A stretch of 64,000 nucleotides of DNA from Halioglobus japonicus (GCA_902705825.1 CACSIL010000012.1:368346-432345), one strand, 5' to 3'; shown: positions 1 to 11,142, counted from the first letter of the stretch. Notes: generated by a model not told the origin, from the sequence alone. Program-made: numbers and translations.

Positions 1-225
1 ACGTAGTCATACGAATTGTTGAATCCTCTCAAAATGCAATTATGGAGCCATTGTTCAGCTAGCACAGCTGGACTGACGCGGCACATCGCAACAGTCCAGC
101 CAAATACTGAATTTTGCAAGACGGCTGCAGTTTTCCATGCTCTAAAGCGGCATCTTCAGACAGGTTTATAGGCGAACTAAAACATGTTGATGATGAACAA
201 AAAACTCTTCCAGGTGGGCAAGCAC

Positions 226-690
226 ATGACAATCAAGCACATGAGAATATTACTGCTGACGTTACTCCTGTCCGGCTGCGCTACAGGCGATTGGTCCAAC
301 TACAACTACGGTCCGGGTGACTGGCTTAACGACAACACTTCGCTGAGCGTTGAATCGATGTATAACTATGAGCACTTCCTCGATCCCATCATCGAAATTC
401 ACTATGTAGAGTCTGTGAAGGAGCACTGTGGCACGAGATGGGCACAAGCCTGTTCTTATCTGGCGGGTAACCGCTGTGACATCTTTGTGGGTGAGCTCGC
501 TACACCGGGCACGATAAGCCATGAAGAAAGGCACTGCAGGGGATGGAGTCACTATCGTCCGCAGTATGAACTATTTTCTTCACTGGGGTCGAAATTTCAG
601 GCAAAGGAGATTGCACGCGCAAGCAACTGGTTTCCACTGGAGGACTCTGAAATGGCCATCGCCATGGCGTCTGATTCCAACTTCGAGTAA
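226..690 (+). CDS. Small lipoprotein with a metzincin-type zinc motif
   Basis: The 154-residue product starts MTIKHMRILLLTLLLSGC, a type II signal peptide with lipobox LSGC, so it is probably a lipid-anchored envelope protein. Around residues 99-109 it has HEERHCRGWSH, which fits the HExxHxxGxxH zinc signature of metzincin peptidases exactly. Four further cysteines and a conserved-looking GNRCDIFV segment precede it. It is much shorter than most metzincins, and I do not see a clear Met-turn. The start at 226 is chosen because AGGTGGG lies just upstream and the signal peptide begins there; an in-frame ATG at 184 is possible. No functional partner is visible nearby. The function as a peptidase is inferred from the motif only. 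Confidence 0.65.
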   Translation: MTIKHMRILLLTLLLSGCATGDWSNYNYGPGDWLNDNTSLSVESMYNYEHFLDPIIEIHYVESVKEHCGTRWAQACSYLAGNRCDIFVGELATPGTISHEERHCRGWSHYRPQYELFSSLGSKFQAKEIARASNWFPLEDSEMAIAMASDSNFE

Positions 691-946
691 CACCACCACA
701 TCACAACAACTGATTCCTGCCCTACCTGGATGACTTTACAGCTTGATTCCAGTGGGTAGAGAGTTCCTCGGCAACGCAACCAGCATCAGCTATTGACCTC
801 GGCACGCATAGTCGTGCCTTGGCAGTAATCCACCATACTACGCGCCCCGGACCGTGCTAACATTGGCGAGACCGATCGCAGTCGGAAGTAATAGTTTCGT
901 TAACGTAGTTACGCTGTTGCCCAATTTAATCAATAGCGGAGGCGCT

Positions 947-3900
947 ATGCGGTTAACACCCGAATTACCTTTGAGCACCGCGCGCTTTGGCCAACTGGAG
1001 CGGCTCTCCACCGCGATCGGCATTACCGTTGCGCTATGTGGTGTATTGGTATTGTACGGCTGGTCTATGGATATAGAATCCATAAAGCGACTAGCGCCAT
1101 ATTTCCCCTCCATGAATCCCATGACCGCATGCGCGTTCATTATTCTGGGGGTTTCTCTCGCACTACAGCACCGCGGTGCGGGTATGGCGCAATCAACTTA
1201 CTCGAGCACACACCGTTTTGCCGCGACAATCGGTCTTTCTGCGGTAACGCTTTTTGGGTTACTCGTATTGTCTAAACACTACCTGAGCTGGGGGTTGGAG
1301 GTTGATCAACTTCTTTTCAAGGGGGAACTCACAAATGAACTCACCGGCAGGCGCAGCAGTACTGCTCCGAGCACCGCAGCTTGTCTGACATTGGCAAGCC
1401 TGTCGATTCTACTGATCGATGTAACTAGCAAGCGCGGTTGGAGGCCCTCCGAACTATTAGCTATCGCAGCGTCACTGGTCTCTTTCTTTGGCATAGAGCA
1501 GTATCTATTCGGTATTGGGAACTACTCCCACGAAATGTTCTCATCAATGGCCTTGCATTCAGCTATCGCGAGCTCGCTATTGGCACTTGGTATTTTGTTT
1601 GCGCGCCCACGAATGGGATTGATGTCCTTTGCAACAAGTAATTACCCTGGAGCCATTATTCTGATATGGGGATATCCGCTAATTGCTTTCACGGAGCTTG
1701 CAACAGCACTGTTTCGTTTCGAAGGAGAGGCGCAAGGGTATTTCAGTGAAACATTGGGTGTCGCGCTGTTTACACCACTGAACCTTCTCGTGATCGGCTT
1801 GCTGCTGCTATGGGGAGCCAGAGTGATGCGCAACGCGGAGCTCAATCGGCAGCAATCCAAAGATGAGCGCGATCGCTTTTTCGATTTGAGCCTGGATCTC
1901 ATGTGTATTGCCACCACCGATGGTCATTTCAAACAGGTCAACAAAGCGTTTCTAACGACTCTCGGTTACGCTGAGGCGGAATTACTGTCACGCCCTTTCA
2001 TCGAGATAGTTCACCCGGAAGATATACAACCTACTCTTGTAGCGATGGAACGACTTAATGCCGGAGACGACATCACGCGCTTTGTAAATCGCTATCGCTG
2101 CAAAGACGGGTCCTGGAGACATCTGGCATGGGCCTCGAGTTCCTTGCCTGCGGAGGGAAAAATATATGCTTCCGCGCGGGACATCACAGAATTCCTGGTG
2201 GTTCGGGACGCGCTGAATTCTCGCGAGGAAGAGTTGTCAATAACACTGCAGTCCATCGGCGATGGCGTGTTGAGTACCGATATCGATGGCAGGATCACCC
2301 GCATTAATCCCATGGCTGAAAGCCTAACGGGTTGGTCTGAGAGTGAGGCTATCGGGCTTCCAATCGATCAGGTTTTTTGCATCCTGAATGAACAGACACG
2401 AGAACCCGCCTCAGTTCCCATTCTTGCAGCTCTGGCAAAGGGAGAGATACGGGGGCTCGCCAATCATACGTTGCTGGTGTCACGCGATGGAAAGGAGCGT
2501 GCCATCGCCGATAGCTGCGCGCCGATGCGTAATCGGGAGGGCGTCATTGTCGGCGCTGTGCTTACCTTTCGGGATGTCTCCAAAGAGCGGCGTGTCGCAA
2601 GAGAACTAAGAGCCGCGCACAAACTTGCACGGTCAGAAACTGAACGCCTCAATATCGTCCTGGATGCTGTGGTTGACGGCGTCATCGGGTTTAACGCTGA
2701 GGGCGAGGTGCAATCATTTAACTCTGCTGCAGAACAGCTCTATGGCTACGAGGCGAGTGAAGTGATTGGCCGTCATATTCGAATGTTGGCACCAAATCCT
2801 TTCGAGGATGAGTTTGACGATTACCTCTACAACCACAGTCGCACACTGCCTTATAAAAGTGCTGGTATCGGTCGTGAAGTCATGGGCTTACACAAGGATG
2901 GCAGGTGTTTCCCACTAGAGCTTAGCATTGTCGAGACAGCGAGCTCAGGCGAGTGGCGCTTCACCGGGGTGGTGCGCGATGTCAGCGAGCGAACACGGTT
3001 TATCGAAGAGCTGAAAAATGCCCGTGAGCAAGCTGATATAGCCAATGCGGCAAAATCACGTTTCCTTGCAGCCATGAGCCACGAAATTCGCACTCCGATA
3101 AATGGCGTAATAGGAATGCTCGATGTATTACACAGAACCAGCCTGAAAGGCTATCAGGTGGAAATGGTAGCGCTGATCGAGGATTCGGCTCAGTCACTGC
3201 TCAGCATAATTAACGATATTCTCGATTTATCCAAGATCGAAGCCGGCAAGATGGAGCTTCATCGCGCACCATTCGATGTTGCGTCCAGCGTAGAAAGTAT
3301 CTGCCTGATGATGGATCGGTTTGCAGAAAAGCTACAGATAGATCTCACAGTGTTCATTGACCCCTCTACGCCCTCCAGCCTGCAGGGGGACGCCCAGCAC
3401 CTGCGGCAGATTCTGGTAAACCTGATCAGCAATGCCGTCAAATTCTGTAGCAAAAGAAAGGACCAACGCGGCCAGGTTTCCGTGCGAACGGAATGTGTGC
3501 AGCGCAATGATAACGAAGTTATCATTGAGTTTCGCGTGAGTGACAACGGCATTGGTATGGACCCCGCCACTCAAGCTCAGTTATTTGCTCCATTTGAGCA
3601 GGGAAAGGCTTCAATTGTCCGTCAGTTCGGCGGAACCGGGCTCGGGCTGGCAATATCCCACAACCTGGCACAATTGATGGGCGGCGAAATAACAGTGACC
3701 AGCGAGCCCGGTGTCGGTTCACTATTTGCAGTGCGGCTGCCATTCCTCCTGGATGAAAATACGTCGTTGCCACAGGAGGATGCAGGCAAGGAGCTTGCAG
3801 GGTTATCCTGTCTGGTCATTGGCCGTCCTGACGGGCTTTCCCCTGATCTGGCGGCCTACTTATCGCACGGCGGGGCAAACGTCGCGCGAGTCGATAGTAT

Positions 3901-5035
3901 GACGCATGCACGGGCGTGGGCGAATGACAAACCGCAGGGCGAATGGATTTGGGTGATTGATGCTGGAAAACTGCATCCAACATTGTTGGAGATACAGGCC
4001 GCTCAAGGTATGGAGGGTGAGTCAGACCTGCGTTTTCTCGCTGTCGTGATCGAACGTGGCAAACGGCACAACCTGCGCCAAAAGAGCGAAGGCGTGTTCA
4101 TGATTGATGGTAACGCCTTGCGCCGGGCCAGCTTGTTATTTGCCGTTGAAGTTGCGGCTGGCCGTAAATCACTGGAGCAGGCATCTATTGCCAGTTTAGA
4201 CACGCAACACAGCAAGAGAAACTCACCACTATCGCGCGATGAAGCGATAGAATACGGGCGCTTGATTCTGGTCGCAGAGGATAACGAAACAAATCAGAAA
4301 GTCCTCTTGAACCAGCTTGCCCTGCTTGGCGTGTTCGCAGATGTGACAAAGAACGGCCTTGAAGCACTGGAGTTGTGGCGCAGAGGCAACTATCCCGTTC
4401 TGGTAACTGATTTGCACATGCCAGAAATGGATGGGTACGAGCTCACTACCGCCATACGCGCAGAAGAAGATGAGTTTGAACACGTCGGTATAATTGCGCT
4501 CACAGCAAATGCACTATCTGGAGAGGCAGAGTATTGCATGCAACATGGCATGGATGGCTATCTGAGCAAACCGGCAAATCTCGAGGAGATAGAGGATGTC
4601 CTCAACAAGTGGTTACCGCCACTACCTATAAGGATATCTGGCGAAGTACTGGAGGACGCGTCGGCCCACAAATACTCGCCCCAGCCAACACAGCAGCACT
4701 CTACCGAGTTGCCGGTCGATGTTAAAGTCCTGCAGGGATTGGTGGGTGACGACCCCGAAATCATTCGCGAATTTCTCGAGGATTTTCAACAATCTTCTGC
4801 TGCTATTAGTCAGGAATTGCGCACAGCGTCGCAATCAGGCAATTTTGCACAAGTCGGAGCGGCTGCCCACAAGTTAAAATCATCGGCACGCGCCGTCGGA
4901 GCCATACAACTGGGGAATCGTTGCGAGGAGATTGAGGCCGCCGTCAATGACGGACATATCGAGGAGGTTGAAGGACTGGTAGAATTGTTCAATCAAGCTA
5001 TGGTTGAGGTTGATCATTACCTTCAATCCCGCTGA
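947..5035 (+). CDS. PAS-containing hybrid sensor histidine kinase (HisKA-HATPase-REC-Hpt)
   Basis: The 1362-residue protein has an N-terminal multi-helix membrane region (about residues 15-310), then three PAS/PAC modules (about 310-680). The HisKA domain has [10 protein letters not shown] with the phospho-histidine near residue 712. An HATPase_c domain follows with DNGIGM and GGTGLGLAI boxes, then a degenerate receiver-like stretch, a full receiver (acceptor Asp in [13 protein letters not shown] near 1154), and a C-terminal Hpt domain (AAHKLKSS, His near 1308). It should autophosphorylate and relay His-Asp-His-Asp to a separate regulator. The start at 947 is chosen because GGAGG sits at 938-942; an upstream in-frame start at 854 would add 31 unremarkable residues. 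The next gene is a receiver-EAL protein and beyond it a convergent LuxR-type regulator, the likely phosphorelay targets. Confidence 0.93.
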   Translation: MRLTPELPLSTARFGQLERLSTAIGITVALCGVLVLYGWSMDIESIKRLAPYFPSMNPMTACAFIILGVSLALQHRGAGMAQSTYSSTHRFAATIGLSAVTLFGLLVLSKHYLSWGLEVDQLLFKGELTNELTGRRSSTAPSTAACLTLASLSILLIDVTSKRGWRPSELLAIAASLVSFFGIEQYLFGIGNYSHEMFSSMALHSAIASSLLALGILFARPRMGLMSFATSNYPGAIILIWGYPLIAFTELATALFRFEGEAQGYFSETLGVALFTPLNLLVIGLLLLWGARVMRNAELNRQQSKDERDRFFDLSLDLMCIATTDGHFKQVNKAFLTTLGYAEAELLSRPFIEIVHPEDIQPTLVAMERLNAGDDITRFVNRYRCKDGSWRHLAWASSSLPAEGKIYASARDITEFLVVRDALNSREEELSITLQSIGDGVLSTDIDGRITRINPMAESLTGWSESEAIGLPIDQVFCILNEQTREPASVPILAALAKGEIRGLANHTLLVSRDGKERAIADSCAPMRNREGVIVGAVLTFRDVSKERRVARELRAAHKLARSETERLNIVLDAVVDGVIGFNAEGEVQSFNSAAEQLYGYEASEVIGRHIRMLAPNPFEDEFDDYLYNHSRTLPYKSAGIGREVMGLHKDGRCFPLELSIVETASSGEWRFTGVVRDVSERTRFIEELKNAREQADIANAAKSRFLAAMSHEIRTPINGVIGMLDVLHRTSLKGYQVEMVALIEDSAQSLLSIINDILDLSKIEAGKMELHRAPFDVASSVESICLMMDRFAEKLQIDLTVFIDPSTPSSLQGDAQHLRQILVNLISNAVKFCSKRKDQRGQVSVRTECVQRNDNEVIIEFRVSDNGIGMDPATQAQLFAPFEQGKASIVRQFGGTGLGLAISHNLAQLMGGEITVTSEPGVGSLFAVRLPFLLDENTSLPQEDAGKELAGLSCLVIGRPDGLSPDLAAYLSHGGANVARVDSMTHARAWANDKPQGEWIWVIDAGKLHPTLLEIQAAQGMEGESDLRFLAVVIERGKRHNLRQKSEGVFMIDGNALRRASLLFAVEVAAGRKSLEQASIASLDTQHSKRNSPLSRDEAIEYGRLILVAEDNETNQKVLLNQLALLGVFADVTKNGLEALELWRRGNYPVLVTDLHMPEMDGYELTTAIRAEEDEFEHVGIIALTANALSGEAEYCMQHGMDGYLSKPANLEEIEDVLNKWLPPLPIRISGEVLEDASAHKYSPQPTQQHSTELPVDVKVLQGLVGDDPEIIREFLEDFQQSSAAISQELRTASQSGNFAQVGAAAHKLKSSARAVGAIQLGNRCEEIEAAVNDGHIEEVEGLVELFNQAMVEVDHYLQSR

Positions 5036-5177
5036 AGTATTGAAGCTAAATTTTGAGTTTTGTTGGTGCACAGATGGATGCCTGGGAATGGCTAGTGCGA
5101 GAAACCAATATGGAGAGAAAAGGAATGCGAAAGTATATGAACCCTGCGATTATAAGCATTTCATCGGAGTGGCATTA

Positions 5178-6413
5178 GTGGATAGATACAAAACACTCCC
5201 CGTCCTCGTAGTTGACGATGAACCCTTTATTCTTAATCTCCTCAGTCATATGCTGGGGCAATTGGGTTTCGAGGCAATCTTAACTGCAGGTAGCGGTGAG
5301 GATGCTCTGCGCATTCTCAACACGGGTGAAATACCACAGTTAATACTGCTTGACATCAATATGCCCAGCATTGATGGGGTAGAGTTTATACGATCGCTGG
5401 TCACACTTGAGTACTCCGGTTCGTTGATACTTGTCAGTGGTGAGGCCGAGCGGGCTCTGGAGGCGGTAATGCGGCTCGCGGATGCTCGCGGCATTAACGT
5501 TCTCGGGTACCTGCAAAAGCCAGTCGCACCAGAGGCATTGGAAGCACTCCTGGCTAACTTGGCGACCCGCACCTTGCCGTTATCCCATCCATCAAAAGAA
5601 GCCGCTTACGGAACCGACACCTTACAGGCAGCAATCACCAATGGTGAACTGATCAATTATTTCCAACCCAAGGTGAATGTGCAAACAGGCGCGTTTGAGG
5701 GTGCAGAAGTTTTGGTGCGTTGGCGTCACCCTACTGATGGCTTGGTTTACCCCGACCAGTTCATTCCCCTGGCAGAAGAAAACGGGCTGATACAGGCCCT
5801 TACGATGAATGTATTACTCAATACATTTCGCCAGGTACGTGTCTGGCTTGACAGCGGCCTGACGGTCAAAACAGCTATCAACATCTCGATGGACGATCTT
5901 AATTCGCTGAGCTTCCCCGATGATCTCGCCAACATGGCAGAAAAGTCAGGCGTCTCAACACATGACATTGTGCTGGAGGTCACTGAGCGGCAGCTCATCC
6001 CCAATCTTGTCACGGTACTTGATACGCTCAGTAGATTGCATCTCAAACGTATCGAGCTGGCGGTTGACGATTTCGGCACGGGTTATTCCTCTTTGGCGCA
6101 ACTGAGCGATCTGCCATTTGACCAGCTCAAGATCGATAAGCGATTCGTGCACGGCGCATCGGGCAATCCGACGGCGCAAGCGATTTTTGTCGCAAGCAGC
6201 GAAATGGCCAATCAGTTGGACATGGAAGTTGTAGCGGAGGGCGTAGAAGATCGCGCCGACTGGGACTGGCTGCAAAAAATGGGCTGCGATGTTGCACAGG
6301 GATACTTTATCGCCCGACCAATGCCCGCCGAGGCCTTGCCTGAATGGCTGGAGAAGTGGCAGCAACGCGTTCAAGATGAGTGTTTGCTATCCAAGCCAAC
6401 GAAAACGGCCTGA
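5178..6413 (+). CDS. Receiver-EAL response regulator, c-di-GMP phosphodiesterase
   Basis: The N-terminal receiver has VLVVDDEP, the acceptor Asp in LILLDINMP and the conserved Lys in YLQKP. A C-terminal EAL domain hydrolyses c-di-GMP in this family. The EAL signature is altered to EVL (AEVLVRWRHP), but the catalytic Glu is kept, as are the metal and base residues in INIS, VTER, VDDFGTGYSSL, LKIDKRFV, AEGVE and the terminal QGYF. It is therefore likely active. The GTG at 5178 is preferred: GGAG lies 8 bases upstream and the receiver begins five residues later. An in-frame ATG at 5004 would overlap the kinase gene. The layout kinase, REC-EAL, LuxR regulator parallels RocS-RocR-RocA of Pseudomonas, where the REC-EAL protein opposes the output regulator. 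Confidence 0.9.
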   Translation: MDRYKTLPVLVVDDEPFILNLLSHMLGQLGFEAILTAGSGEDALRILNTGEIPQLILLDINMPSIDGVEFIRSLVTLEYSGSLILVSGEAERALEAVMRLADARGINVLGYLQKPVAPEALEALLANLATRTLPLSHPSKEAAYGTDTLQAAITNGELINYFQPKVNVQTGAFEGAEVLVRWRHPTDGLVYPDQFIPLAEENGLIQALTMNVLLNTFRQVRVWLDSGLTVKTAINISMDDLNSLSFPDDLANMAEKSGVSTHDIVLEVTERQLIPNLVTVLDTLSRLHLKRIELAVDDFGTGYSSLAQLSDLPFDQLKIDKRFVHGASGNPTAQAIFVASSEMANQLDMEVVAEGVEDRADWDWLQKMGCDVAQGYFIARPMPAEALPEWLEKWQQRVQDECLLSKPTKTA

Positions 6414-6422
6414 GTGATGCGG

Positions 6423-7055
6423 TTATTTAGCCGCTATGGTCATTCTGACAAGATCCGCCAATGAGTCTGCACGCATCTTTTCAATAATATTCTTTCGATG
6501 AACTTCTACTGTTCTACTGCTTATACCAAGATTCCTGGCGATACTTTTGTTAGCCAGCCCCTGAACGACACCGTCCATCACTTCGCGCTCCCGCGGAGTT
6601 AATCGCGCTATACGCTGTTTGATATCTTCAGTTTCCAACTGGTTGAGCCGAGCTTCAAGATCCCAAGCCATCGCTTTCTGGATTCTGTCCAGAACCGTTT
6701 CCCGGTCAAAAGGCTTCTCGAGCAAGTCCATTGCGCCCGCCTTCAGAGCGTCGACGGCAATACCCACATCAGCTACGCCCGTCAGAAAAATCACCGGTGA
6801 CGAATTACCAAGAGCGGTGACCACTCTGTGCAGCTCCAGGCCATTCATCCCCGGCATCTTGATGTCCAGCAACAGACAGCCGGCGTTGGCGGCGCTATAT
6901 TCCAGTAGAAACTGCTCAGCAGACGCGTAGGTCTTTACAGGAATATTCTCCTGCTCCAATATCTTCCGGAGAATATTACGAATGACCTCATCGTCTTCCA
7001 CAATATAAACGGATTGCTCAATATCTGGTATCGTGTCATCGTCGTGAAGGATCAT
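6423..7055 (-). CDS. FixJ/NarL-type response regulator (REC-HTH_LuxR)
   Basis: This 210-residue protein has a receiver with YIVEDDE, the phospho-acceptor in CLLLDIKMPGMNG and the conserved Lys in LLEKPFDRE. A LuxR-type helix-turn-helix occupies about residues 145-205 (LTPREREVMDGVVQG, then a recognition helix around SRTVEVHRKNI). It would bind DNA when phosphorylated. It converges on the receiver-EAL gene with only 9 bases between the stop codons, and together with the hybrid kinase forms a probable three-part signalling locus. GAGG lies 8 bases before the ATG. Target promoters cannot be read from this window. Confidence 0.9.
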   Translation of the reverse strand: MILHDDDTIPDIEQSVYIVEDDEVIRNILRKILEQENIPVKTYASAEQFLLEYSAANAGCLLLDIKMPGMNGLELHRVVTALGNSSPVIFLTGVADVGIAVDALKAGAMDLLEKPFDRETVLDRIQKAMAWDLEARLNQLETEDIKQRIARLTPREREVMDGVVQGLANKSIARNLGISSRTVEVHRKNIIEKMRADSLADLVRMTIAAK

Positions 7056-7238
7056 TTGTCTGACCTCGCGCTGAAAATTTGGCTACCACTTGCGCACCTC
7101 ATTCTATAGGAGTGCAAATTTCGAATCCATCTCAGCGTCTGATATGCAGCCTAAGACCAAAACAGGATGTTATGGCGGCCTCGGGAGCGCCGCTTCGGAT
7201 ACGGCTTAGGAGGCTTCGCTTGAATGACTCTTTTTGAA

Positions 7239-9077
7239 CTAACCAATATATGAATCAACAAAACCATAATTATTCTTTCCCGCCTGCTTGATCGCATACA
7301 TTGCTGTATCGGCAAGCTTCACCAGATCTTCCATGTCGGTACCGTGATCAGGACAGAGGGCAATACCTATACTGGCGCTGACCTTGATTTCCTGCCGGTT
7401 AATATAATAGCTCTCGCTCAACGCTCCCAAGAGCTTTTTCGCCACCGTAGTAATTGCCGACACGTTGAGAATACCCGTCTGGATGATCAGAAATTCATCG
7501 CCGCCAACACGAGCTACCGTATCGCTTTCTCTCACACAGGCAGACATACGCGCTGCCATTTGCTGCAGTAACTGGTCTCCTGCCTCATGGCCCCAGGTGT
7601 CATTCACCGCTTTAAAGCCATCCAGATCAATGAACAAAATCGCCGTTTTGCTGCTATTGCGCTGACTGAGCTCAATCGCCTGCGGCAGACGCTCACGCGC
7701 CAGGCGCAACGTAGGCAGACCGGTAAGCGAATCGTGATTTGCAAGGTGCCAGGCACGTGCTTCTGCCAATTTCCGCTCCTGTACCTCAACAGCCAGTTGA
7801 TCGTTAATTTGCATCAGGGAGCTTGCAAGCCGGTGTTTGACGCGGGATCTGGAAGCGCGATCCGCCATATATCCACTGATCAGGCTCAATGAGAACAACG
7901 CGCCAAACATGCTGATGAAAGCTTGATTAACACCCAATTCAAACAAGCCAAGCCAGGCGACAATACCTGTAGACTGGGCCGCGAGGAACAGCCCCCAGGC
8001 CAACGTGAACTGACGACCACGCGGGTTCCCCCGCCGCCACTCCAGCAAAGCCAGACCCAGAGATCCCATCAAAAACACGAATGCGATAATCAGCACCGCG
8101 AGTATCGCAATAACAGACACCGGCGAATAGTGTCGGCTGAAGCCAAATATATAGGCAGGCAGGACGAGCCCGAAACACAGAATGGTAATCCCCCATATCC
8201 ACTTGCGCAGCCGAGCGTAGCGTTCGTCCTGGTCGAGAAATGCGAGTGTAAAATGGGCCAGTATCGTCGGCACCAAGGCAATGCTAGTCATCAGTACAAT
8301 CAGGTTCAGTACAGGGTAATCTGGCCAGAACAGCTGAAAGGCAAAACCAGACAATGACATTTGCATCAGCAAATAGGTAGTGCAAAAGGCGGTGTAGAAC
8401 AAATACAGGCGCCCTCCTGTCACCACAGCTCCCACCGCGTGATAGAGGATAACAATCACAAATGCCCCGAAGAAGAGCCAGTAGATCAGTTCGGATACTT
8501 GCGTTCTGTAGAAAAACTTCTTCTCGTCCCAAAGAAAGGCATTATCACGCAACTGGTTAGCCAACATCCCCTGGTTCAAGTTGTATATCAGCAGTACGAC
8601 CGTAGTTTCACCGGCGGGAACACTCACGGGAAATATAGGGTAGCGATGCTCAATCGGACGCGAGGAGAATGGCAGACGAATTCCCGCGCGATACCGACTC
8701 TTTAACAGACCGTTGCTAAAGCTGAATACCTCAACATCGGTTAGCGAGGTAAAACCCAACTCAATCAACAGATCAGCGAGTTGCGTACCGGGGTTGTATA
8801 ACTCCAGCATGTACCAGTGGCTGAACTCTGAGGTGCCCTCGCGTAACTGCGCAACGGTAAGTGGATCAATCCCCGCTGCCTGCAGCGCACCCGTCGGATC
8901 GAAGTTTTCGGTGGGGGAATCCCAGAACAGCAAGTTCGAGCCGATGAACACGCCCTCCTCCTGGCCTGTGACCGTGTGGAGACCTGGTTTGGCGTGTGCA
9001 GCGGTCGCAACCTGAAGCAACAGTATCAACACGGAAAGCGACAACAAGGCGGGCGATAGTATTTTCACAGAAAACAC
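7239..9077 (-). CDS. 7TMR-DISM diguanylate cyclase
   Basis: The 612-residue protein starts with a signal peptide ending near ATAAHA. A periplasmic 7TMR-DISM extracellular domain (about 30-180) is followed by seven transmembrane helices (about 185-390), a short linker and a GGDEF domain. The active site is intact (VARVGGDEF), and the product-inhibition I-site RESD sits five residues before GGDEF. It is expected to make c-di-GMP in response to an extracellular ligand, probably a carbohydrate or another small molecule sensed by the DISM domain. The start codon is GTG; another GTG three codons in is equally possible and the ribosome site is weak. It lies back to back with another c-di-GMP gene. 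Confidence 0.9.
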   Translation of the reverse strand: MFSVKILSPALLSLSVLILLLQVATAAHAKPGLHTVTGQEEGVFIGSNLLFWDSPTENFDPTGALQAAGIDPLTVAQLREGTSEFSHWYMLELYNPGTQLADLLIELGFTSLTDVEVFSFSNGLLKSRYRAGIRLPFSSRPIEHRYPIFPVSVPAGETTVVLLIYNLNQGMLANQLRDNAFLWDEKKFFYRTQVSELIYWLFFGAFVIVILYHAVGAVVTGGRLYLFYTAFCTTYLLMQMSLSGFAFQLFWPDYPVLNLIVLMTSIALVPTILAHFTLAFLDQDERYARLRKWIWGITILCFGLVLPAYIFGFSRHYSPVSVIAILAVLIIAFVFLMGSLGLALLEWRRGNPRGRQFTLAWGLFLAAQSTGIVAWLGLFELGVNQAFISMFGALFSLSLISGYMADRASRSRVKHRLASSLMQINDQLAVEVQERKLAEARAWHLANHDSLTGLPTLRLARERLPQAIELSQRNSSKTAILFIDLDGFKAVNDTWGHEAGDQLLQQMAARMSACVRESDTVARVGGDEFLIIQTGILNVSAITTVAKKLLGALSESYYINRQEIKVSASIGIALCPDHGTDMEDLVKLADTAMYAIKQAGKNNYGFVDSYIG

Positions 9078-9381
9078 GACACGGGACCGAAGATAAATGC
9101 CCCCATCGAGATACGCGATGGCCTATCCATTGTCAGAATAAGAGGAGTGCCTATGTACTGTGTACTTGCGTTCATCCTGAGCAACTCTCTGTGTCGGGAT
9201 CAGACCTGAAACGTGATATGAGTGCCGATGCTGGGAGAAAACCGCATTTCGATTTTTTATGCAACGGGAATAATGGGAAATGTGACCATAATCATCAACA
9301 CTACGTAGTTACACTAATACTATACGCCAATAAAACGCCCTATCTTACAAGCTCAGCAACTTTCATGGACATGGATTAGGC
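9078..9381. other. Intergenic region between divergent c-di-GMP genes
   Basis: This 304-base gap separates the divergent diguanylate cyclase and PAS-GGDEF-EAL genes and must hold both promoters. The right half is AT-rich, including TACACTAATACTATA near 9308. I see no clear riboswitch, hairpin terminator or operator repeat. Confidence 0.5.
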
Positions 9382-11142
9382 ATGGAATACAATAATACAG
9401 TTTCCACCGGCAATTTCGGCAAGCCTCACATTGTTGGCATAGAAGCCGCTGAAGAGAAATATCGTGCAGCACTCGAAGCGTTCGCAATCTTTTCCGAGAT
9501 CGACCACAGTGGCCGGATCCTCTACGTCAACCAGCGGTTTTGTGATATCTCGGGCTATTCGCGTTCAGAGCTTGTGGGAAACAGTTACCAGCTCCTGCAC
9601 TCAGGCGAGCACAGTGAAAATTTTATAACCGAGATTCTCAAAACACTAAGAGGGAAATCTGTATGGCACGGCGAGCTATGTTGTCGCGCCGAAGATCAGT
9701 CCATTTTCTGGGTTCTAACCACGCTCATACCCATGATGTCACCGTGTAATACGACTGTCGAAAAATACATGTGCATTCAGTTTGATGTTACAGACAAGCG
9801 CGATCTATTGCGAAGAATGGATGCAATGACAAAGCGCGACTTGTTGACGGATCTACCCAATGGAGCAGAATTCTCCAGAATTTTTTCCGCTCGGGCTAAC
9901 GCCAACAATGCAGCGAAGTTGAACTCCGAGTACGCAGTAGCAATACTGGATATTGATGACTTCAAGATCATCAACGATATCCACGGACAATATATATGTG
10001 ATGAGTTACTTGTCCAGGTAGCCCGCCGTCTGAGTATCGAGTTACAGGCCGAGCATACAGTTGCCCGGATTGGTGGCGATGAATTCGCGCTCCTTCTGTG
10101 TCATTCGGATCACTATCTACAGGAAATCTGCACCCGTATCCTCAAGACCATCCAGGCTCCATTCTGGATCGGCGGGGCGCAGTTGAATATATGCGCGAGC
10201 ATGGGGATAAGACTCTGCCCGAGAAACGAGCATGTCGATGTTGATCAGGCACTACGGCATGCAAACATCGCTCTCTACCGCGCCAAGTCAGAAGACAAGA
10301 ACTGCTGGCGAATTTTCGACGCAAACGAGGAACTGAAGTCCAAGAAGAATGTTCAGTTGCGCAACGAAATACTCTCTGGCCTGGAAAACAACGAGTTTGA
10401 GGTACATTTTCAACCCATCGTCGAGCTTGCCACCTCCTCTCTGGTTGGATTTGAAAGCCTGATTAGATGGCAGCATCCTGAAAGAGGACTATTGCTGCCA
10501 AAAGATTTTCTGCCTGTTGTTGAAAATGACTTTCCGATTCTCATGATAGGTGAGTGGATGCTGGCCCGAGCTCTGGAGTTTTCCCAGAGGCTATTTGATC
10601 GCAATCTACCCCATTCGGTATCAGTCAACATTGCAGCATTGCACCTGCAACATCCCAGCTTTGTTGGGGTGGTTAAAAAGCTGCTGGAGCGCCACAGTAA
10701 TCTGGAACAAGGCGCTTTAGTAATAGAGATTACCGAATCGGCCGCTCTGACCAATCTGCGAACTGCGATCAATGTCATACTGCAGTGTAAGCAGTTGGGC
10801 GCAAAATTCTCGCTGGATGATTTCGGTACCGGCTTCTCATCCTTAACCTACCTGCGTCGATTGCCAATTGACGAACTCAAAATCGACAGAGAATTTATCA
10901 AACATATTCTGGTAGATATTGAGGATCAGAGCATCGTTCGTCTGGTTACCCAGTTGAGCGAATTATTCGGTTTGACCATAGTTGCCGAGGGTATTGAAAC
11001 CGAAGAACAATCAAAGATTCTGCAGGAGCTGGATTGCACACGCGGTCAGGGTTTTGGAATTGCAGAACCTATGCCGGGTGACATTGCACTGGAGTGGGCC
11101 ATCGACTCCGTCAGTAACCCAAAATGCTGGCTTGTGTCTTGA
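9382..11142 (+). CDS. PAS-GGDEF-EAL dual-domain c-di-GMP protein
   Basis: The 586-residue cytoplasmic protein has an N-terminal PAS/PAC sensor (about 25-150), a GGDEF domain with an intact ARIGGDEFALL active site, and an EAL domain. No RxxD inhibitory site is visible before GGDEF. The EAL signature is ESL (FESLIRWQHPE), with the catalytic Glu retained and the other metal and catalytic residues present (VNIA, EITES, LDDFGTGFSSL, LKIDREF, AEGIE, QGFGI). Both synthesis and hydrolysis of c-di-GMP are therefore possible; which dominates cannot be told from sequence. Its stop codon overlaps the ribosome site of the next small gene, suggesting translational coupling. Confidence 0.9.
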   Translation: MEYNNTVSTGNFGKPHIVGIEAAEEKYRAALEAFAIFSEIDHSGRILYVNQRFCDISGYSRSELVGNSYQLLHSGEHSENFITEILKTLRGKSVWHGELCCRAEDQSIFWVLTTLIPMMSPCNTTVEKYMCIQFDVTDKRDLLRRMDAMTKRDLLTDLPNGAEFSRIFSARANANNAAKLNSEYAVAILDIDDFKIINDIHGQYICDELLVQVARRLSIELQAEHTVARIGGDEFALLLCHSDHYLQEICTRILKTIQAPFWIGGAQLNICASMGIRLCPRNEHVDVDQALRHANIALYRAKSEDKNCWRIFDANEELKSKKNVQLRNEILSGLENNEFEVHFQPIVELATSSLVGFESLIRWQHPERGLLLPKDFLPVVENDFPILMIGEWMLARALEFSQRLFDRNLPHSVSVNIAALHLQHPSFVGVVKKLLERHSNLEQGALVIEITESAALTNLRTAINVILQCKQLGAKFSLDDFGTGFSSLTYLRRLPIDELKIDREFIKHILVDIEDQSIVRLVTQLSELFGLTIVAEGIETEEQSKILQELDCTRGQGFGIAEPMPGDIALEWAIDSVSNPKCWLVS

